From NCBI GenBank assembly GCA_027020915.1, contig JALUVF010000130.1, positions 1 through 34,162 of the forward strand: a stretch of 34,162 bases of DNA, read 5' to 3'. This document shows positions 20,850 through 29,234 of this stretch, one piece after another; the first letter of the stretch is position 1, and each line of letters begins with the position of its first letter. A model generated the notes under the pieces. It ran no database searches and was not told where the DNA came from. It saw only the letters and a list, made by a program, of their open reading frames with translations. This DNA is from a bacterium. Its GTDB lineage: Bacteria; Thermosulfidibacterota; Thermosulfidibacteria; Thermosulfidibacterales; B14-G1. The position numbers and the translations under genes are program-made.

Positions 20850-21816
20850 GGACAAGATCCTGCAAGTGGCCCGGAGAGTCATCTCCATAGAGGGCGAGGC
20901 TGTCCAGGCCCTGCTGAACCGCATTGACAGCTCTTTCGTGGAGGCGGTGAAGCTCCTTTATTACTGCAGGGGACGGGTGGTGGTGACGGGTATGGGCAAG
21001 TCGGGCATCATAGGGCGTAAGATATCGGCCACCATGGCTAGCACGGGTACCCCATCCATCTTTCTCCATCCCGCCGAAGGGAGCCATGGGGATCTGGGCA
21101 TGGTGGTGAAAGGTGATGTGGTGTTGGCCATCTCCTATAGTGGAGAGACCCCTGAGATTCTCTCCCTCCTTCCCGTCATAAAGCGCCTGGCCCTTCCCCT
21201 GGTTTCCCTGACGGGTAACCTGGCCTCTACCCTGGCAAGGAAGAGTGACGTGGTATTGGACGTTTCTGTCTCCAAGGAGGCCTCTTCTCTGGAAATGGCC
21301 CCTACGGCCAGTACCACGGCTGCTTTGGCCATGGGAGATGCCTTGGCTGTCGCCCTTTTAGAGATGCGGGGCTTTTCTGAAGAGGACTTTGCCCTCCTCC
21401 ATCCCGGGGGCACCATTGGTAAAAAGCTTCTCCTCAGGGTGGAAGACCTGATGCACACGGGGGAGGAGTTGCCCGTGGTCTCTGTGGATACCCCTATGAA
21501 GGACGTAATTCTGGAGATCTCTTCCAAGAGACTGGGCATAACCACAGTTGTGGACGGAGATGGTCTGTTGAAGGGAGTTATTACGGATGGTGATCTAAGG
21601 AGAATTCTTGAGAGGTATGGCCAGTCTTTCTTTGAACTTAAAGCAGGGGAAGTGATGACTAAGAATCCAAAAACGATAGATGAGGATGCTCTAGCAGCTA
21701 AGGCTCTGCAAAGAATGGAGTTATATTCCATTACTGCTCTGGTGGTGCCCGATGAGGGGGGAAGACCCTTGGGGATCATTCATCTCCACGACCTCCTTAA
21801 AGTGGGAATAGTTTAA
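20842..21816 (+). CDS. kdsD: D-arabinose 5-phosphate isomerase, KpsF/GutQ family (324 aa)
   Basis: It converts ribulose 5-phosphate to arabinose 5-phosphate, the substrate of KdsA. The SIS domain (about 30-170) shows VVVTGMGKSGIIGRKISATMASTGTPSIFLHPAEGSHGDLGMV, SYSGETPEIL and APTASTTAALAMGDALAVALL. The linker with LLHPGGTIGKKL is family-typical. Two CBS domains follow (about 195-255 and 265-324), the second ending RPLGIIHLHDLLKVGIV. It is the last gene of the operon. The kdsC phosphatase that would complete the Kdo pathway is not adjacent. Base composition falls toward the 3' end, shortly before the AT-rich region. Confidence 0.95.
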
Positions 21817-21922
21817 AACACTAGCTCACATAAACGCTACGCTTTTTATCCTACCTTTTCCGCCTTTTGGTTCCCTCTAGTTTGCCGCAAAGGCTCTAAT
21901 ACTAGTTGTTATTACCTATTGC

Positions 21923-21964
21923 CTTGGTTTTATAATTAACCATTGATAAAAACCAAGTTTTATA
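21923..21964 (+). terminator. Likely terminator of the kds operon
   Basis: A perfect nine-base-pair stem, CTTGGTTTT (21923-21931) with AAAACCAAG (21949-21957), has a 17-base AT-rich loop and is followed by TTTTATA. It lies 106 bases after the kdsD stop. The stem is short and AT-rich, so strength is uncertain. Confidence 0.45.
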
Positions 21965-22055
21965 CTTAAACTTATAGTAACTCTGGGGGAAACGGTCTTG
22001 GCTTTTCCGCAAACTTAGTTTTAAGATGCACTTCCCCAAGAAAGGAGGTGAGGAG

Positions 22056-22091
22056 ATGATGGTGAGAGGACCACCCTGTAGGGCTATATAG
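22056..22091 (+). CDS. Possible 11-residue leader peptide (MMVRGPPCRAI)
   Basis: ATG-ATG-GTG follows AGAAAGGAGGTGA (22039-22051) with seven bases between GGAGG and the first ATG. That 13-base string is complementary to the usual bacterial 16S 3' end over its whole length, far more than ordinary genes here have. The ORF is 11 codons plus TAG. It is too short for coding statistics. It could be a regulatory upstream ORF or a small peptide. The peptide itself matches nothing I recognise. Confidence 0.35.
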   Translation: MMVRGPPCRAI

Positions 22092-22133
22092 TTAGTAGGG
22101 CCAGTATGTTAGGGTATGTGACTAGGGTTTAGG
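22079..22133 (+). repeat. Cluster of TAGGG motifs in leader
   Basis: TAGGG begins at 22079, 22096, 22110 and 22123, and a related TAGG begins at 22130. Start-to-start spacings are 17, 14, 13 and 7 bases. The flanks of the units are not conserved, so this is a motif cluster rather than a true tandem repeat. Confidence 0.4.
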
Positions 22134-22189
22134 ATTAGAAACTTGGATTTTAAAAAACCCAGGAACTAAAAAATTTAAGGAGGTAAGCA

Positions 22190-23602
22190 ATGATAAGGAT
22201 GGACGTTCGTCACGAGGTGAACATACCTGTAGAGATCACAACCAAAGAAATAAGGGGTAGGTCTTTCAAGGCCATGTTGAGAGACTTTGATCTCTACGGA
22301 GCCGAACTTAAGGACAGACTGGATATTCCTGATAATTTCCATGCTGATGTGAAGGTTGTTCTACCTGATGGCGCCATAATGGTGGAAAGCAGGGTAGATG
22401 TGAAGGAGAACGGTGAAATGAGACTTAAGTTTTTGAATATGGAGCCGGAAGCAAGAAGGAGGTTATGGAACCATCTGAAGAAGAAGGTAGAGGAAACCGG
22501 ATGTTGCCCCTACTGTAAATCTAGTCTGAGGCCGAGACAGGAAAGGTGCGGAACATGCGGCTTGTTCGTAGATGTGGAGAATGAGCGCTATTTGGAGATA
22601 AGCCATAATGACCTGATTTCTCTCAGGGTAGTAATGTTGGAAGAAGCCGTTGATTTGTTCAATAGGGAAATGGACGAGATAGAAAGGTTCTATGCTTCCA
22701 GGAGAGGAGACGAGAGAGAATTGGTGAAGGAGGTGACAGCTGCAATCCACAGGGTGTGCGATGTGTGCAGAGACTTAGAAGATATTGCCGGAGTTAGATC
22801 TGATCTAGTGAAACAAAAGCAGAAATGGTTGAGAAAGAAGACTGATCCACATTTCTCCATGAGCTATTTCTGCAACCATGCTAGAACATGGCCTAGAGGT
22901 TATCCTGGAGACTTTGAAATCCTGGAAGGTATTTACAGAAATGTGCCTCTTTCCTCGGGCATGGGCTACTTGCTGGATCTCTTTTTCTTAAACACGACAC
23001 TTGCGGTAGCTGTGAAGGAGAGGCTTGCTACTCTTAGAGAGATGCTGAGAGGTGAATTGGTGAAAAGGGACAGGCCGAGTGTATTGGATATAGCCTGCGG
23101 ATCTTGTAGAGAGGTTTTCGAGCTTACTCCTGAAATAGGAGCTTCAGGGGCTGAGTTTACCTGCCTAGACTTCGATTCAGATTCTCTTAGCTTCTCGAGT
23201 GATAGGCTCTCTTATACTATGATCCATGGCCAGATATCTTTTAGGAAGTATAATGCTATCAGAATGGTGAATCATGAAAGAAACGTGAGAGAGTTCGGAT
23301 ATCAAGATATCGTTTACAGCACGGGGTTGTTTGATTACCTCACTGACGATGTTCTGGTGAAAATGATAAGAGCTCTGTATGATTTGACCAACCCAGGTGG
23401 AAAGATGATATCTTCGTTTAAGGACTGCAACATGTACAAGACTCAGATATATCACTGGTTCGCAGATTGGGATGCCTTCTATCAGAGAACAGAGAAAGAT
23501 TGTCTACAGCTGTTTAAAGAGGCTGATATCCCCATGGATGAGTTGTCTATAGTGAGAGAGAGATCTGGAGTGATAATGTTTTTCGTTGTGGAAAAGAAGT
23601 GA
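22190..23602 (+). CDS. PilZ / zinc-ribbon / PhcB-like SAM methyltransferase fusion (470 aa)
   Basis: Three modules are visible. Residues 1-95 look like a PilZ c-di-GMP receptor, with RMDVR (R3-x3-R7) and DFDLYGAEL (D32-x-D-x-x-G37) in place of the usual RxxxR and DxSxxG. Residues 105-125 form a zinc ribbon with CPYC and CGTC. A helical middle part leads to NHARTWPRGYPGDFEILEGIY and then a class I SAM-methyltransferase core: VLDIACGSCREVF (motif I, about 298-309), FTCLDFDSDSL (motif II) and DIVYSTGLFDYLTDDVLVKMI. The GYPGDFEILE region and this core recall, from memory, proteins annotated as extracellular factor 3-hydroxypalmitic acid methyl ester biosynthesis (PhcB type). Substrate is inferred, not shown. 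AAGGAGG precedes the ATG. Base composition is AT-rich for the window (25 G+C of 60 at 22621-22680). A strong terminator follows. Confidence 0.75.
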   Translation: MIRMDVRHEVNIPVEITTKEIRGRSFKAMLRDFDLYGAELKDRLDIPDNFHADVKVVLPDGAIMVESRVDVKENGEMRLKFLNMEPEARRRLWNHLKKKVEETGCCPYCKSSLRPRQERCGTCGLFVDVENERYLEISHNDLISLRVVMLEEAVDLFNREMDEIERFYASRRGDERELVKEVTAAIHRVCDVCRDLEDIAGVRSDLVKQKQKWLRKKTDPHFSMSYFCNHARTWPRGYPGDFEILEGIYRNVPLSSGMGYLLDLFFLNTTLAVAVKERLATLREMLRGELVKRDRPSVLDIACGSCREVFELTPEIGASGAEFTCLDFDSDSLSFSSDRLSYTMIHGQISFRKYNAIRMVNHERNVREFGYQDIVYSTGLFDYLTDDVLVKMIRALYDLTNPGGKMISSFKDCNMYKTQIYHWFADWDAFYQRTEKDCLQLFKEADIPMDELSIVRERSGVIMFFVVEKK

Positions 23603-23633
23603 GGTTCTGGCAGTAGGCTGAAGGTTTCTTTTC

Positions 23634-23664
23634 TTGGCCCGACGGAGTCGGGCCGATTTTTTTT
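23634..23664 (+). terminator. Rho-independent terminator after the methyltransferase gene
   Basis: GGCCCGAC (23636-23643) pairs with GTCGGGCC (23647-23654) around a GGA loop, extendable by two pairs outward. It is followed by eight T at 23657-23664. This is the strongest terminator in the window, and it separates the methyltransferase and kinase transcripts. Confidence 0.92.
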
Positions 23665-23693
23665 ATTTATCTTTACTTGTGTTACTGACGGGC

Positions 23694-23722
23694 TTGACTT
23701 AGCCAATGCTTGGTGTTATCGA
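23694..23722 (+). promoter_or_regulatory. Candidate promoter for the hybrid histidine kinase
   Basis: TTGACT (23694-23699), a 17-base spacer, then TATCGA (23717-23722) with an upstream TG (23714-23715) forming an extended -10. It lies about 30 bases before the ATG. Because a terminator precedes it, the kinase needs its own promoter here. Confidence 0.45.
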
Positions 23723-23752
23723 TGTAGTACCTCTAAGATAACGAGAGTAGAC

Positions 23753-25885
23753 ATGGCTGAAGAAAGTCTAAGTAAAGAAGTTTATATAAGGGAGCAGTTA
23801 ACAGATCTTATAAGATCCTGGATAAGCTTTGCAATTCCTCTGGGGATATTTATCTATTTGTTTCTTGCAATTTTAGACTACGTTGTGACTCCTCGCTATT
23901 TCAAAGTTTTTCTTGCAGTAAGAGGTGCTATCTCTGGAATATTAGCACTGCTTTGGCTTTTAAATAATTTAAAGAGAAACAGAGTGCTCCAGTATGGCAT
24001 AGTAATAATTGGTACCTTCTTATGCGCAGTAGCTATTGAGGTTATGATTGTCCTTCTTGGTGGAGGTTCTTCTAGTTACTATGCTGGACTGGGACTTCTG
24101 GTCATTTCTGTTCTAGGTTTCGTTCCTGTGGATATGTGGGTAGCTGCTATTGTAGTTATGGAGGTTTTTCTTGTTTATCTAGCTCCTATTCTTTTAACGC
24201 AAGAGATAACGAACCCCCCTTTATTTATTAGCAATCTTTTCTTTCTTACTTCCACTTTTATGGTGTCTCTTGCTTGGAGGTATTTGAACCAAAAGAAATT
24301 GCTTAGTGAGCTGAGTCTGCAATATGATCTTAATCGGGAAAGAGAAAAGTTAAGGCAATACTCCGATGAGTTGGAAAAATTGGTGGAGCAGCGCACCAAG
24401 GAGCTCAACAAATCCGAAAGGATGCTTAGGTCCATGTTTGACAATGCTAACGATGGCATCCTTATCATGGATTCCGAGGGAAGGATCGTAAATGCCAACA
24501 AGCGGGCCTGTGAGATATATGGCTTTTCCCGAGAGGCCCTTTTAGGTACAAGCATTCACCTCTTGGAAGCCGAAGCGGACAGGACCCTTTGGCAGAAGCG
24601 GATTAAGAGGCTTTTGGATGGAGAGTCCCTCCTGTTTGAGACCGTTCATTATAGGAAGGACGGGTCCAGCGTCATCCTCGAGGTGAGTGCCAATGCTGTC
24701 AGGATAGAAGATGGAGTCTTGATCCAGGCCTTCATAAGGGACATCACTGAAAAGAAGAAAATCCAGGAGCAGCTTCTCCACTCTCAGAAGATGGAGTCGG
24801 TGGTGGTCCTGGCTGGCGGGTTGGCCCACGACTTCAACAACATGCTCTCCATAATTCTGGGCTACACAGAGATGGCCCTGAACGATGATGACCTAGGCTT
24901 TGAGACCAGGCAAAAGCTGGCCAAAGTGGAGAAGTCTGCCAGATCCGCAGCCCAACTGGTGAGGAAGCTTCTCAGGTTTGCCCGCCGGGAGAAGAAGGGC
25001 GATCTCAGGCCCTTCGACTTGAACCAGGTGATCCAGGAGACTCTGGATCTGTTGAGCAGAAACCTGCCTGCCAACGTTAAAGTGAAAACCGAGCTTTGCG
25101 AAGAGATACCAATAGTTAAGGGAGATATCAGCGACATTGAACAGGTCATAATAAACCTTGTACTTAATGCTAAAGACGCCATGCCCGACGGAGGCGAGAT
25201 CATTATACGGACCGAAGTCGGGGAGTTGCCGCCAGAGATCCTACAGGTGGAGAAGCTTAAGAAAGGCAGATACGTCCACTTGAGTGTTGCAGACACGGGA
25301 ACAGGCATTCCTTCCGAAATCATCTCCCGGATCTTCGAGCCCTTTTTCACCACCAAAGGGAAGGGTATGGGCACAGGGCTGGGTCTGGCCATGGTGTATG
25401 GCATAGTGAAAGAGCACATGGGCCATATTCACGTGGAGAGTGACGAAGGGAAAGGGGCCACCTTCCATGTATACCTGCCTTTAATGGTAGAGGCTTCGCC
25501 CTTTGGCCAAGGCGCTTTATCAGAAAGGAGAAGCGGAGGCGAGAATATTTTGGTGGTAGACGATGATCCCATGGCCCTGGAGCTCATAAAAGAGGTGCTC
25601 CAGAGGAGAGGTTACAACGTCATCGCTACCGATAAGCCTTTGCTGGGGGTGAAACTCTTTAAAAACAACCTTAAAAAGATCGACTTGGTTATCACTGACT
25701 TGGCCATGCCTTTTATGAACGGCGAAAAGCTTCTTCAGACCATTAAAGACATGGAGCCTGGCGCCAAGTTCTTGGTGATAAGCGGTTTTTTGGAGGAGTA
25801 CGGGGACCTGAAGGCCGATGGCATTTTGAGGAAACCCTTTGATCCCATAGATCTTTTGAGCATGGTGAGGGATATATTGGATTGA
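23753..25885 (+). CDS. Membrane hybrid sensor histidine kinase, 6TM-PAS-HK-REC (710 aa)
   Basis: The N-terminal sensory part (about 24-176) has about six hydrophobic segments with short loops and no large periplasmic domain, as in sensors for hydrophobic or membrane ligands. A coiled coil follows (about 185-222, [16 protein letters not shown]). A PAS domain spans about 222-335 ([33 protein letters not shown]). The kinase H-box is [11 protein letters not shown] (His359), N-box [14 protein letters not shown] (Asn472), G1 VADTGTGIP and G2 [12 protein letters not shown]. The receiver domain (598-710) has the acidic pocket DDD603-605, phosphoacceptor Asp649, Ser677 and Lys694. No DNA-binding output is encoded nearby. 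The start lacks a strong Shine-Dalgarno sequence. The first ~600 bases are AT-rich (23 G+C of 60 at 24001-24060), the rest is GC-rich (36 of 60 at 24961-25020). Confidence 0.92.
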   Translation: MAEESLSKEVYIREQLTDLIRSWISFAIPLGIFIYLFLAILDYVVTPRYFKVFLAVRGAISGILALLWLLNNLKRNRVLQYGIVIIGTFLCAVAIEVMIVLLGGGSSSYYAGLGLLVISVLGFVPVDMWVAAIVVMEVFLVYLAPILLTQEITNPPLFISNLFFLTSTFMVSLAWRYLNQKKLLSELSLQYDLNREREKLRQYSDELEKLVEQRTKELNKSERMLRSMFDNANDGILIMDSEGRIVNANKRACEIYGFSREALLGTSIHLLEAEADRTLWQKRIKRLLDGESLLFETVHYRKDGSSVILEVSANAVRIEDGVLIQAFIRDITEKKKIQEQLLHSQKMESVVVLAGGLAHDFNNMLSIILGYTEMALNDDDLGFETRQKLAKVEKSARSAAQLVRKLLRFARREKKGDLRPFDLNQVIQETLDLLSRNLPANVKVKTELCEEIPIVKGDISDIEQVIINLVLNAKDAMPDGGEIIIRTEVGELPPEILQVEKLKKGRYVHLSVADTGTGIPSEIISRIFEPFFTTKGKGMGTGLGLAMVYGIVKEHMGHIHVESDEGKGATFHVYLPLMVEASPFGQGALSERRSGGENILVVDDDPMALELIKEVLQRRGYNVIATDKPLLGVKLFKNNLKKIDLVITDLAMPFMNGEKLLQTIKDMEPGAKFLVISGFLEEYGDLKADGILRKPFDPIDLLSMVRDILD

Positions 25886-25897
25886 CCGGGGTTTTTC

Positions 25898-28060
25898 TCA
25901 TTTGGTCACCACCACCTCTATGCCTTTCTTTTTCCTGAGAACGTTCACTACCACGTCACCGTGGAACCTTCGCAGGGAGAGGTCTATGGAAGTGTCTTTG
26001 ACCTTCAGTCCTTTGATGTGGACCTCCTCCAAAAAAGAGGGGAGGATGGGATGGCGGAGAAGCACCTGGTTATCATTTAGGGCAAGCCCCAGACAGGCCT
26101 GGAGGAGCATAAACACCGCTCCGGCGGCCCAGGCCTGGGGATTGCAGGCTACAGGGTAGGGGGTGGGCCCCTCTTTTGTCCTTTTGGGAAAGCCACAGAA
26201 GAGTTCTGGGAGGCGATTGAGCCGGAAATAGGTACTGGCCTCGAAGAGGCCCTTCAGGATCTTGATCAGGCCGTCTCTGAGTCCGTAGCGCCCGAGGCCA
26301 AAGGCTATTATGGCGTTGTCATGGGGCCAGACGGAGCCGTTGTGGTAAGAGAGGGGATTGTACATGACTTCTGTGGATGCCAGGGTCCTGATGCCCCAGC
26401 CCGAAAAGAGAGGGGTACTGAAAAGAGTTCTCAACATCTCTTTTGCATGTTCCAGGGAGGCAATGCCGGAGAAGAGGGTGTGACCGGCGTTGGAGGTCTT
26501 CACCCTGCAAGGCCTCTTTTCGCCGTCCAGGGCCAGAACGTAACTGCCCAGTTCCTTGTCCCAGAAAGTGTCGGTGAATCTTTTGGCCAGTTCTGCACCC
26601 TCTTCCTCCAGTTTCTGAGCCTTCTCTTTCATACCCATGGCCCTGGCCATCTCTGCGGCCAAAAGTTTGGCTTGATATACGTAGCCTTGGACCTCTACCA
26701 GGGCTATGGGAGGGCAGGCATGGGAGCCGTCTGAGTGCATGATGCTGTCGTGGGAGTCTTTCCAGCCTTTGTTTATCAAGCCGTTGGGGGAGGGGACGTA
26801 CTCTACAAAACCATCGCGGTCTACGTCTCCGTACTGGTCAATCCATCGAAGGGCCATTTCGATGTGGGGCCATAGTTTTCTGACGAATTCCAGATCCCGG
26901 GTCCTTTGAAAATAGGCTCCTGCCAGAATGATGAAAAGGGGAGTGGCGTCTACACTGCCGTAGTATCTGCCAAAAGGCACTTCTCCCAGGGCGGCCATCT
27001 CTCCCTGGCGTATCTCGTGAATGATCTTGCCGGGCTCTGCGTCTTCTTCTGGGTTCTCCTCTCGTGCCTGGGTGGCGGCCAGGAATTCCAACACCCCCCT
27101 GGCTATGGCGGGATTTATCCATAAGCACTCTAGGGCGGTGATGATACCGTCTCTGCCGAACACTGTGCTGAACCAGGGAATACCGGCGTATGGATATAGC
27201 CCATAGGGGGTGTGGGTGAGCATCATGAATATATCGCTGTAGGATCGGTCCAACCATGAGTTGAAGGCCTCGTTGGAGGTGGTGATGAGACAGGTAGACT
27301 CTTTCAGCTCTCTTAAGAGTTCCCTGGTTTTCGACATGGCTTCTTTAAAGGAGATTCGTTTCTTCTCGTTACCTTCTCCCTCTCTGCATTCCACCGTGAG
27401 GAAGAGGGTGGCTCTCTCCCCGGGTTTTAGATGGATGTGGAATATGGCATGACCGGGGCCCACCTCCATGGGCTGGGGACTGAAGGAGAGGATGGTTCTC
27501 CGGGGAATGCCATCTAGACCCCTGTAGCCCAGGGCCACCTCGTTTCCTCTCACCATCTCCGGTAGGGGATTCCCCCGTCTTTTCCTTTGGGTTCCCCTCA
27601 CCTCGAAGATGTCGGCAAAGTCGGCGCCGAAGAGGAAGGAGAAGGGGAGATGAACCTCCTGAAGGGAGAAATTCTCTATGGTGATCTCTTCATAATACCC
27701 ATTGTCGAAGAGGAGCTTGCTCCGTTTAATGTGGAGCACTCCCCTGGGCAGGAATAATTCCTTTCCTAAGAAAATATCCGGGTTGGTCATGTCCACAGTG
27801 AGGACGAGATTGTCCTCCCTCACCGCTGAGCTGAGAAGGAAGGGTCTTGTGTCGCACAATACAAACTCCAGCCGGGAGAGGAAGCGGGTGCCGTGGTGGA
27901 AGATGCCTTCCTCTCCCAGCCCTTCCTTAATTATGTCTCCGTGCCGATTGAAGACGGCAAAAGTGTCCTCGCTCTTGAGGACCAGATAGTCCTCAAGAGA
28001 GCGGGGAACTGTGGCCAGTATGTAGTACCTGTATGGGTGTAGTACACACTCTCTGAGCAT
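25898..28060 (-). CDS. Amylo-alpha-1,6-glucosidase / glycogen-debranching-type protein (720 aa)
   Basis: The N-terminal domain (about 20-220) is of the GDE N-terminal (bis) type, starting LVLKSEDTFAVFNRHGDI. The C-terminal (alpha/alpha)6 catalytic domain contains GIPWFSTVFGRDGIITALE, EVPFGRYYGSVDATPLFIILAGAY, DRDGFVEYVPSPNGLINKGWKDSHDSI and the late MYNPLSYHNGSVWPHDNAII segment. This is the arrangement of debranching-type or related amylo-1,6-glucosidases. The acidic residues FGRDG, KGWKDS and WPHDN are plausible active-site elements. The ATG at 28060 shares one base with the stop of the upstream glycosyltransferase (TGATG), so the two form one unit. A GTG at 28063 is an alternative. It could act on glycogen or on the product of its partner. 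No signal peptide is seen. Confidence 0.85.
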   Translation of the reverse strand: MLRECVLHPYRYYILATVPRSLEDYLVLKSEDTFAVFNRHGDIIKEGLGEEGIFHHGTRFLSRLEFVLCDTRPFLLSSAVREDNLVLTVDMTNPDIFLGKELFLPRGVLHIKRSKLLFDNGYYEEITIENFSLQEVHLPFSFLFGADFADIFEVRGTQRKRRGNPLPEMVRGNEVALGYRGLDGIPRRTILSFSPQPMEVGPGHAIFHIHLKPGERATLFLTVECREGEGNEKKRISFKEAMSKTRELLRELKESTCLITTSNEAFNSWLDRSYSDIFMMLTHTPYGLYPYAGIPWFSTVFGRDGIITALECLWINPAIARGVLEFLAATQAREENPEEDAEPGKIIHEIRQGEMAALGEVPFGRYYGSVDATPLFIILAGAYFQRTRDLEFVRKLWPHIEMALRWIDQYGDVDRDGFVEYVPSPNGLINKGWKDSHDSIMHSDGSHACPPIALVEVQGYVYQAKLLAAEMARAMGMKEKAQKLEEEGAELAKRFTDTFWDKELGSYVLALDGEKRPCRVKTSNAGHTLFSGIASLEHAKEMLRTLFSTPLFSGWGIRTLASTEVMYNPLSYHNGSVWPHDNAIIAFGLGRYGLRDGLIKILKGLFEASTYFRLNRLPELFCGFPKRTKEGPTPYPVACNPQAWAAGAVFMLLQACLGLALNDNQVLLRHPILPSFLEEVHIKGLKVKDTSIDLSLRRFHGDVVVNVLRKKKGIEVVVTK

Positions 28061-29106
28061 CACACGGCCTTGAGCAGTGGTTTCTTCTCTTCTATCAATT
28101 TCCTGTAGACCTTTGCATAGTCTCGAGCCATTCTGGATGCAGTGAATCGTTCTTCGAAGGTCCTCCTGCAGCCTAGCCGGCTGATTTCACCCACCTTTTC
28201 CACGGCTGCCACGGCCTCTTCCAGGCTTTCCACAATAAACCCTGTCCTTCCCGTGTCTATGACTTCCGGTACCGAGCCATTCTTCCACGCTATCACAGGG
28301 GTACCGCAGGCCATGGCTTCAATCATCACCAGGCCGAAGGGCTCCGGCCAGTCTATGGGGAACAAAAGGGCATAGGCTCCTCCCAAAAACCCGTCTTTTT
28401 CTTTTTCACCTATCTCTCCTATGAACTCTACCCATGGACTCTTGAGCATGGGCTCTATCACACATTCGAAATACTCCTTGTCGGCATTGTCCACCTTGGC
28501 CGCCATTAGGAGTTTCATTCCGGCCTTTTCTGCGATCTCTATGGCCCTGTCAGGCCTCTTTTCCGGAGATATTCTTCCCAGAAAGGCCAGATATTTTCCT
28601 GGTTCAGGGTGGAAAGTATAGAGATCCTCTGGCAGGCCATGGTAGACATTTCCCACCCAGTTGAGCCAGGGCAGGGGCCTTCTCTGGGCGTAGGAGATGG
28701 AGACTACGGGCATGTCCCTGAACTCCCAGTAGAGGGGTTTCTGATCTTCCATGTCTAGCCTGCCATGGAGGGTGGTAACGCAAGGGGTGGAGCACCTTCT
28801 GAACAGGGGATAGTGAATATAGTCGATGTTAAAGTGTATGACGTCAAAACCAGGGGCCCTTTTAAATACTTCCTCCACCATGAGAACATGATGGGCTATG
28901 GGGTCCTTGCAGTTGGCCAAACGCAAGCCTTGGGGGCATGGAGAGGCGAGTTGAGCCTGGGTCCTGGAATCCCCGCTGGCGAAAAGGGTTACATCATGAC
29001 CCTGCCTCACCAACTCCTCTGTCAGATATGAGACCACCCTTTCAGTGCCGCCGTAGAGTTTTGGAGGTACACTCTCATAAAGGGGAGAAACCATAGCAAT
29101 TCTCAT
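28060..29106 (-). CDS. Glycosyltransferase family 4 protein (348 aa)
   Basis: A GT-B fold retaining glycosyltransferase. The N-terminal acceptor domain starts MRIAMVSPLYESVPPKLYGGTERVVSYLTEELVRQGHDVTLFASG, with the Gly-rich GGTE loop. The C-terminal nucleotide-sugar domain contains LAFLGRISPEKRPDRAIEIAEKAG and the E-x7-E type motif FPIDWPEPFGLVMIEAMACGTPVIAWKNGSVPEVI. It has a perfect AAGGAGGAG ribosome binding site. It is coupled to the debranching-type gene downstream, suggesting a role in storage glucan or a glucosyl solute. The sugar donor and acceptor cannot be read from sequence. Confidence 0.88.
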   Translation of the reverse strand: MRIAMVSPLYESVPPKLYGGTERVVSYLTEELVRQGHDVTLFASGDSRTQAQLASPCPQGLRLANCKDPIAHHVLMVEEVFKRAPGFDVIHFNIDYIHYPLFRRCSTPCVTTLHGRLDMEDQKPLYWEFRDMPVVSISYAQRRPLPWLNWVGNVYHGLPEDLYTFHPEPGKYLAFLGRISPEKRPDRAIEIAEKAGMKLLMAAKVDNADKEYFECVIEPMLKSPWVEFIGEIGEKEKDGFLGGAYALLFPIDWPEPFGLVMIEAMACGTPVIAWKNGSVPEVIDTGRTGFIVESLEEAVAAVEKVGEISRLGCRRTFEERFTASRMARDYAKVYRKLIEEKKPLLKAV

Positions 29107-29198
29107 GGCTGCTCCTCCTTCGTCTAGTGTTTTCGAACTGACGGGTAAGGGTGATTTCCTGTCCGTTCATAAAATTTTAGTCGGCAGTTCGGGGAAGG

Positions 29199-29233
29199 CA
29201 AGGGCGGAGGCGGCATCGCCGCCTCCGCCCTTG
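29199..29233 (-). terminator. 16-bp perfect hairpin after the porin gene, no U-tract
   Basis: CAAGGGCGGAGGCGGC (29199-29214) pairs fully with 29218-29233 around an ATC loop. It starts one base beyond the porin stop codon. No T run follows on the minus strand, so it may be an RNA-stabilising 3' end or a factor-assisted terminator that separates the porin from the glycosyltransferase gene. Confidence 0.6.
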
Positions 29234-29234
29234 T

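Larger units (their letters stand above)
21817..22189 (+). other. AT-rich intergenic region upstream of the PilZ-methyltransferase gene
   Basis: These 373 bases have no long ORF. They hold an inverted repeat resembling the kds terminator (21923-21957) and a second possible long-range stem, GGGGAA near 21985 with TTCCCC at 22032-22037. They also hold a 13-base full-length Shine-Dalgarno sequence with an 11-codon ORF (22039-22091), and a run of TAGGG motifs (22079-22133). The ribosome binding site AAGGAGG of the next gene lies just before 22190. No known riboswitch was recognised. Confidence 0.6.

Noticed and set aside
21840-22040. Possible c-di-GMP-I riboswitch upstream of the PilZ gene (two CGCAAA strings near 21886 and 22008)
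   Set aside because: The near-invariant GACGCAAAG and the downstream tetraloop-receptor helix are absent, and the flanks do not form the expected paired stems. A covariance-model search would settle it.
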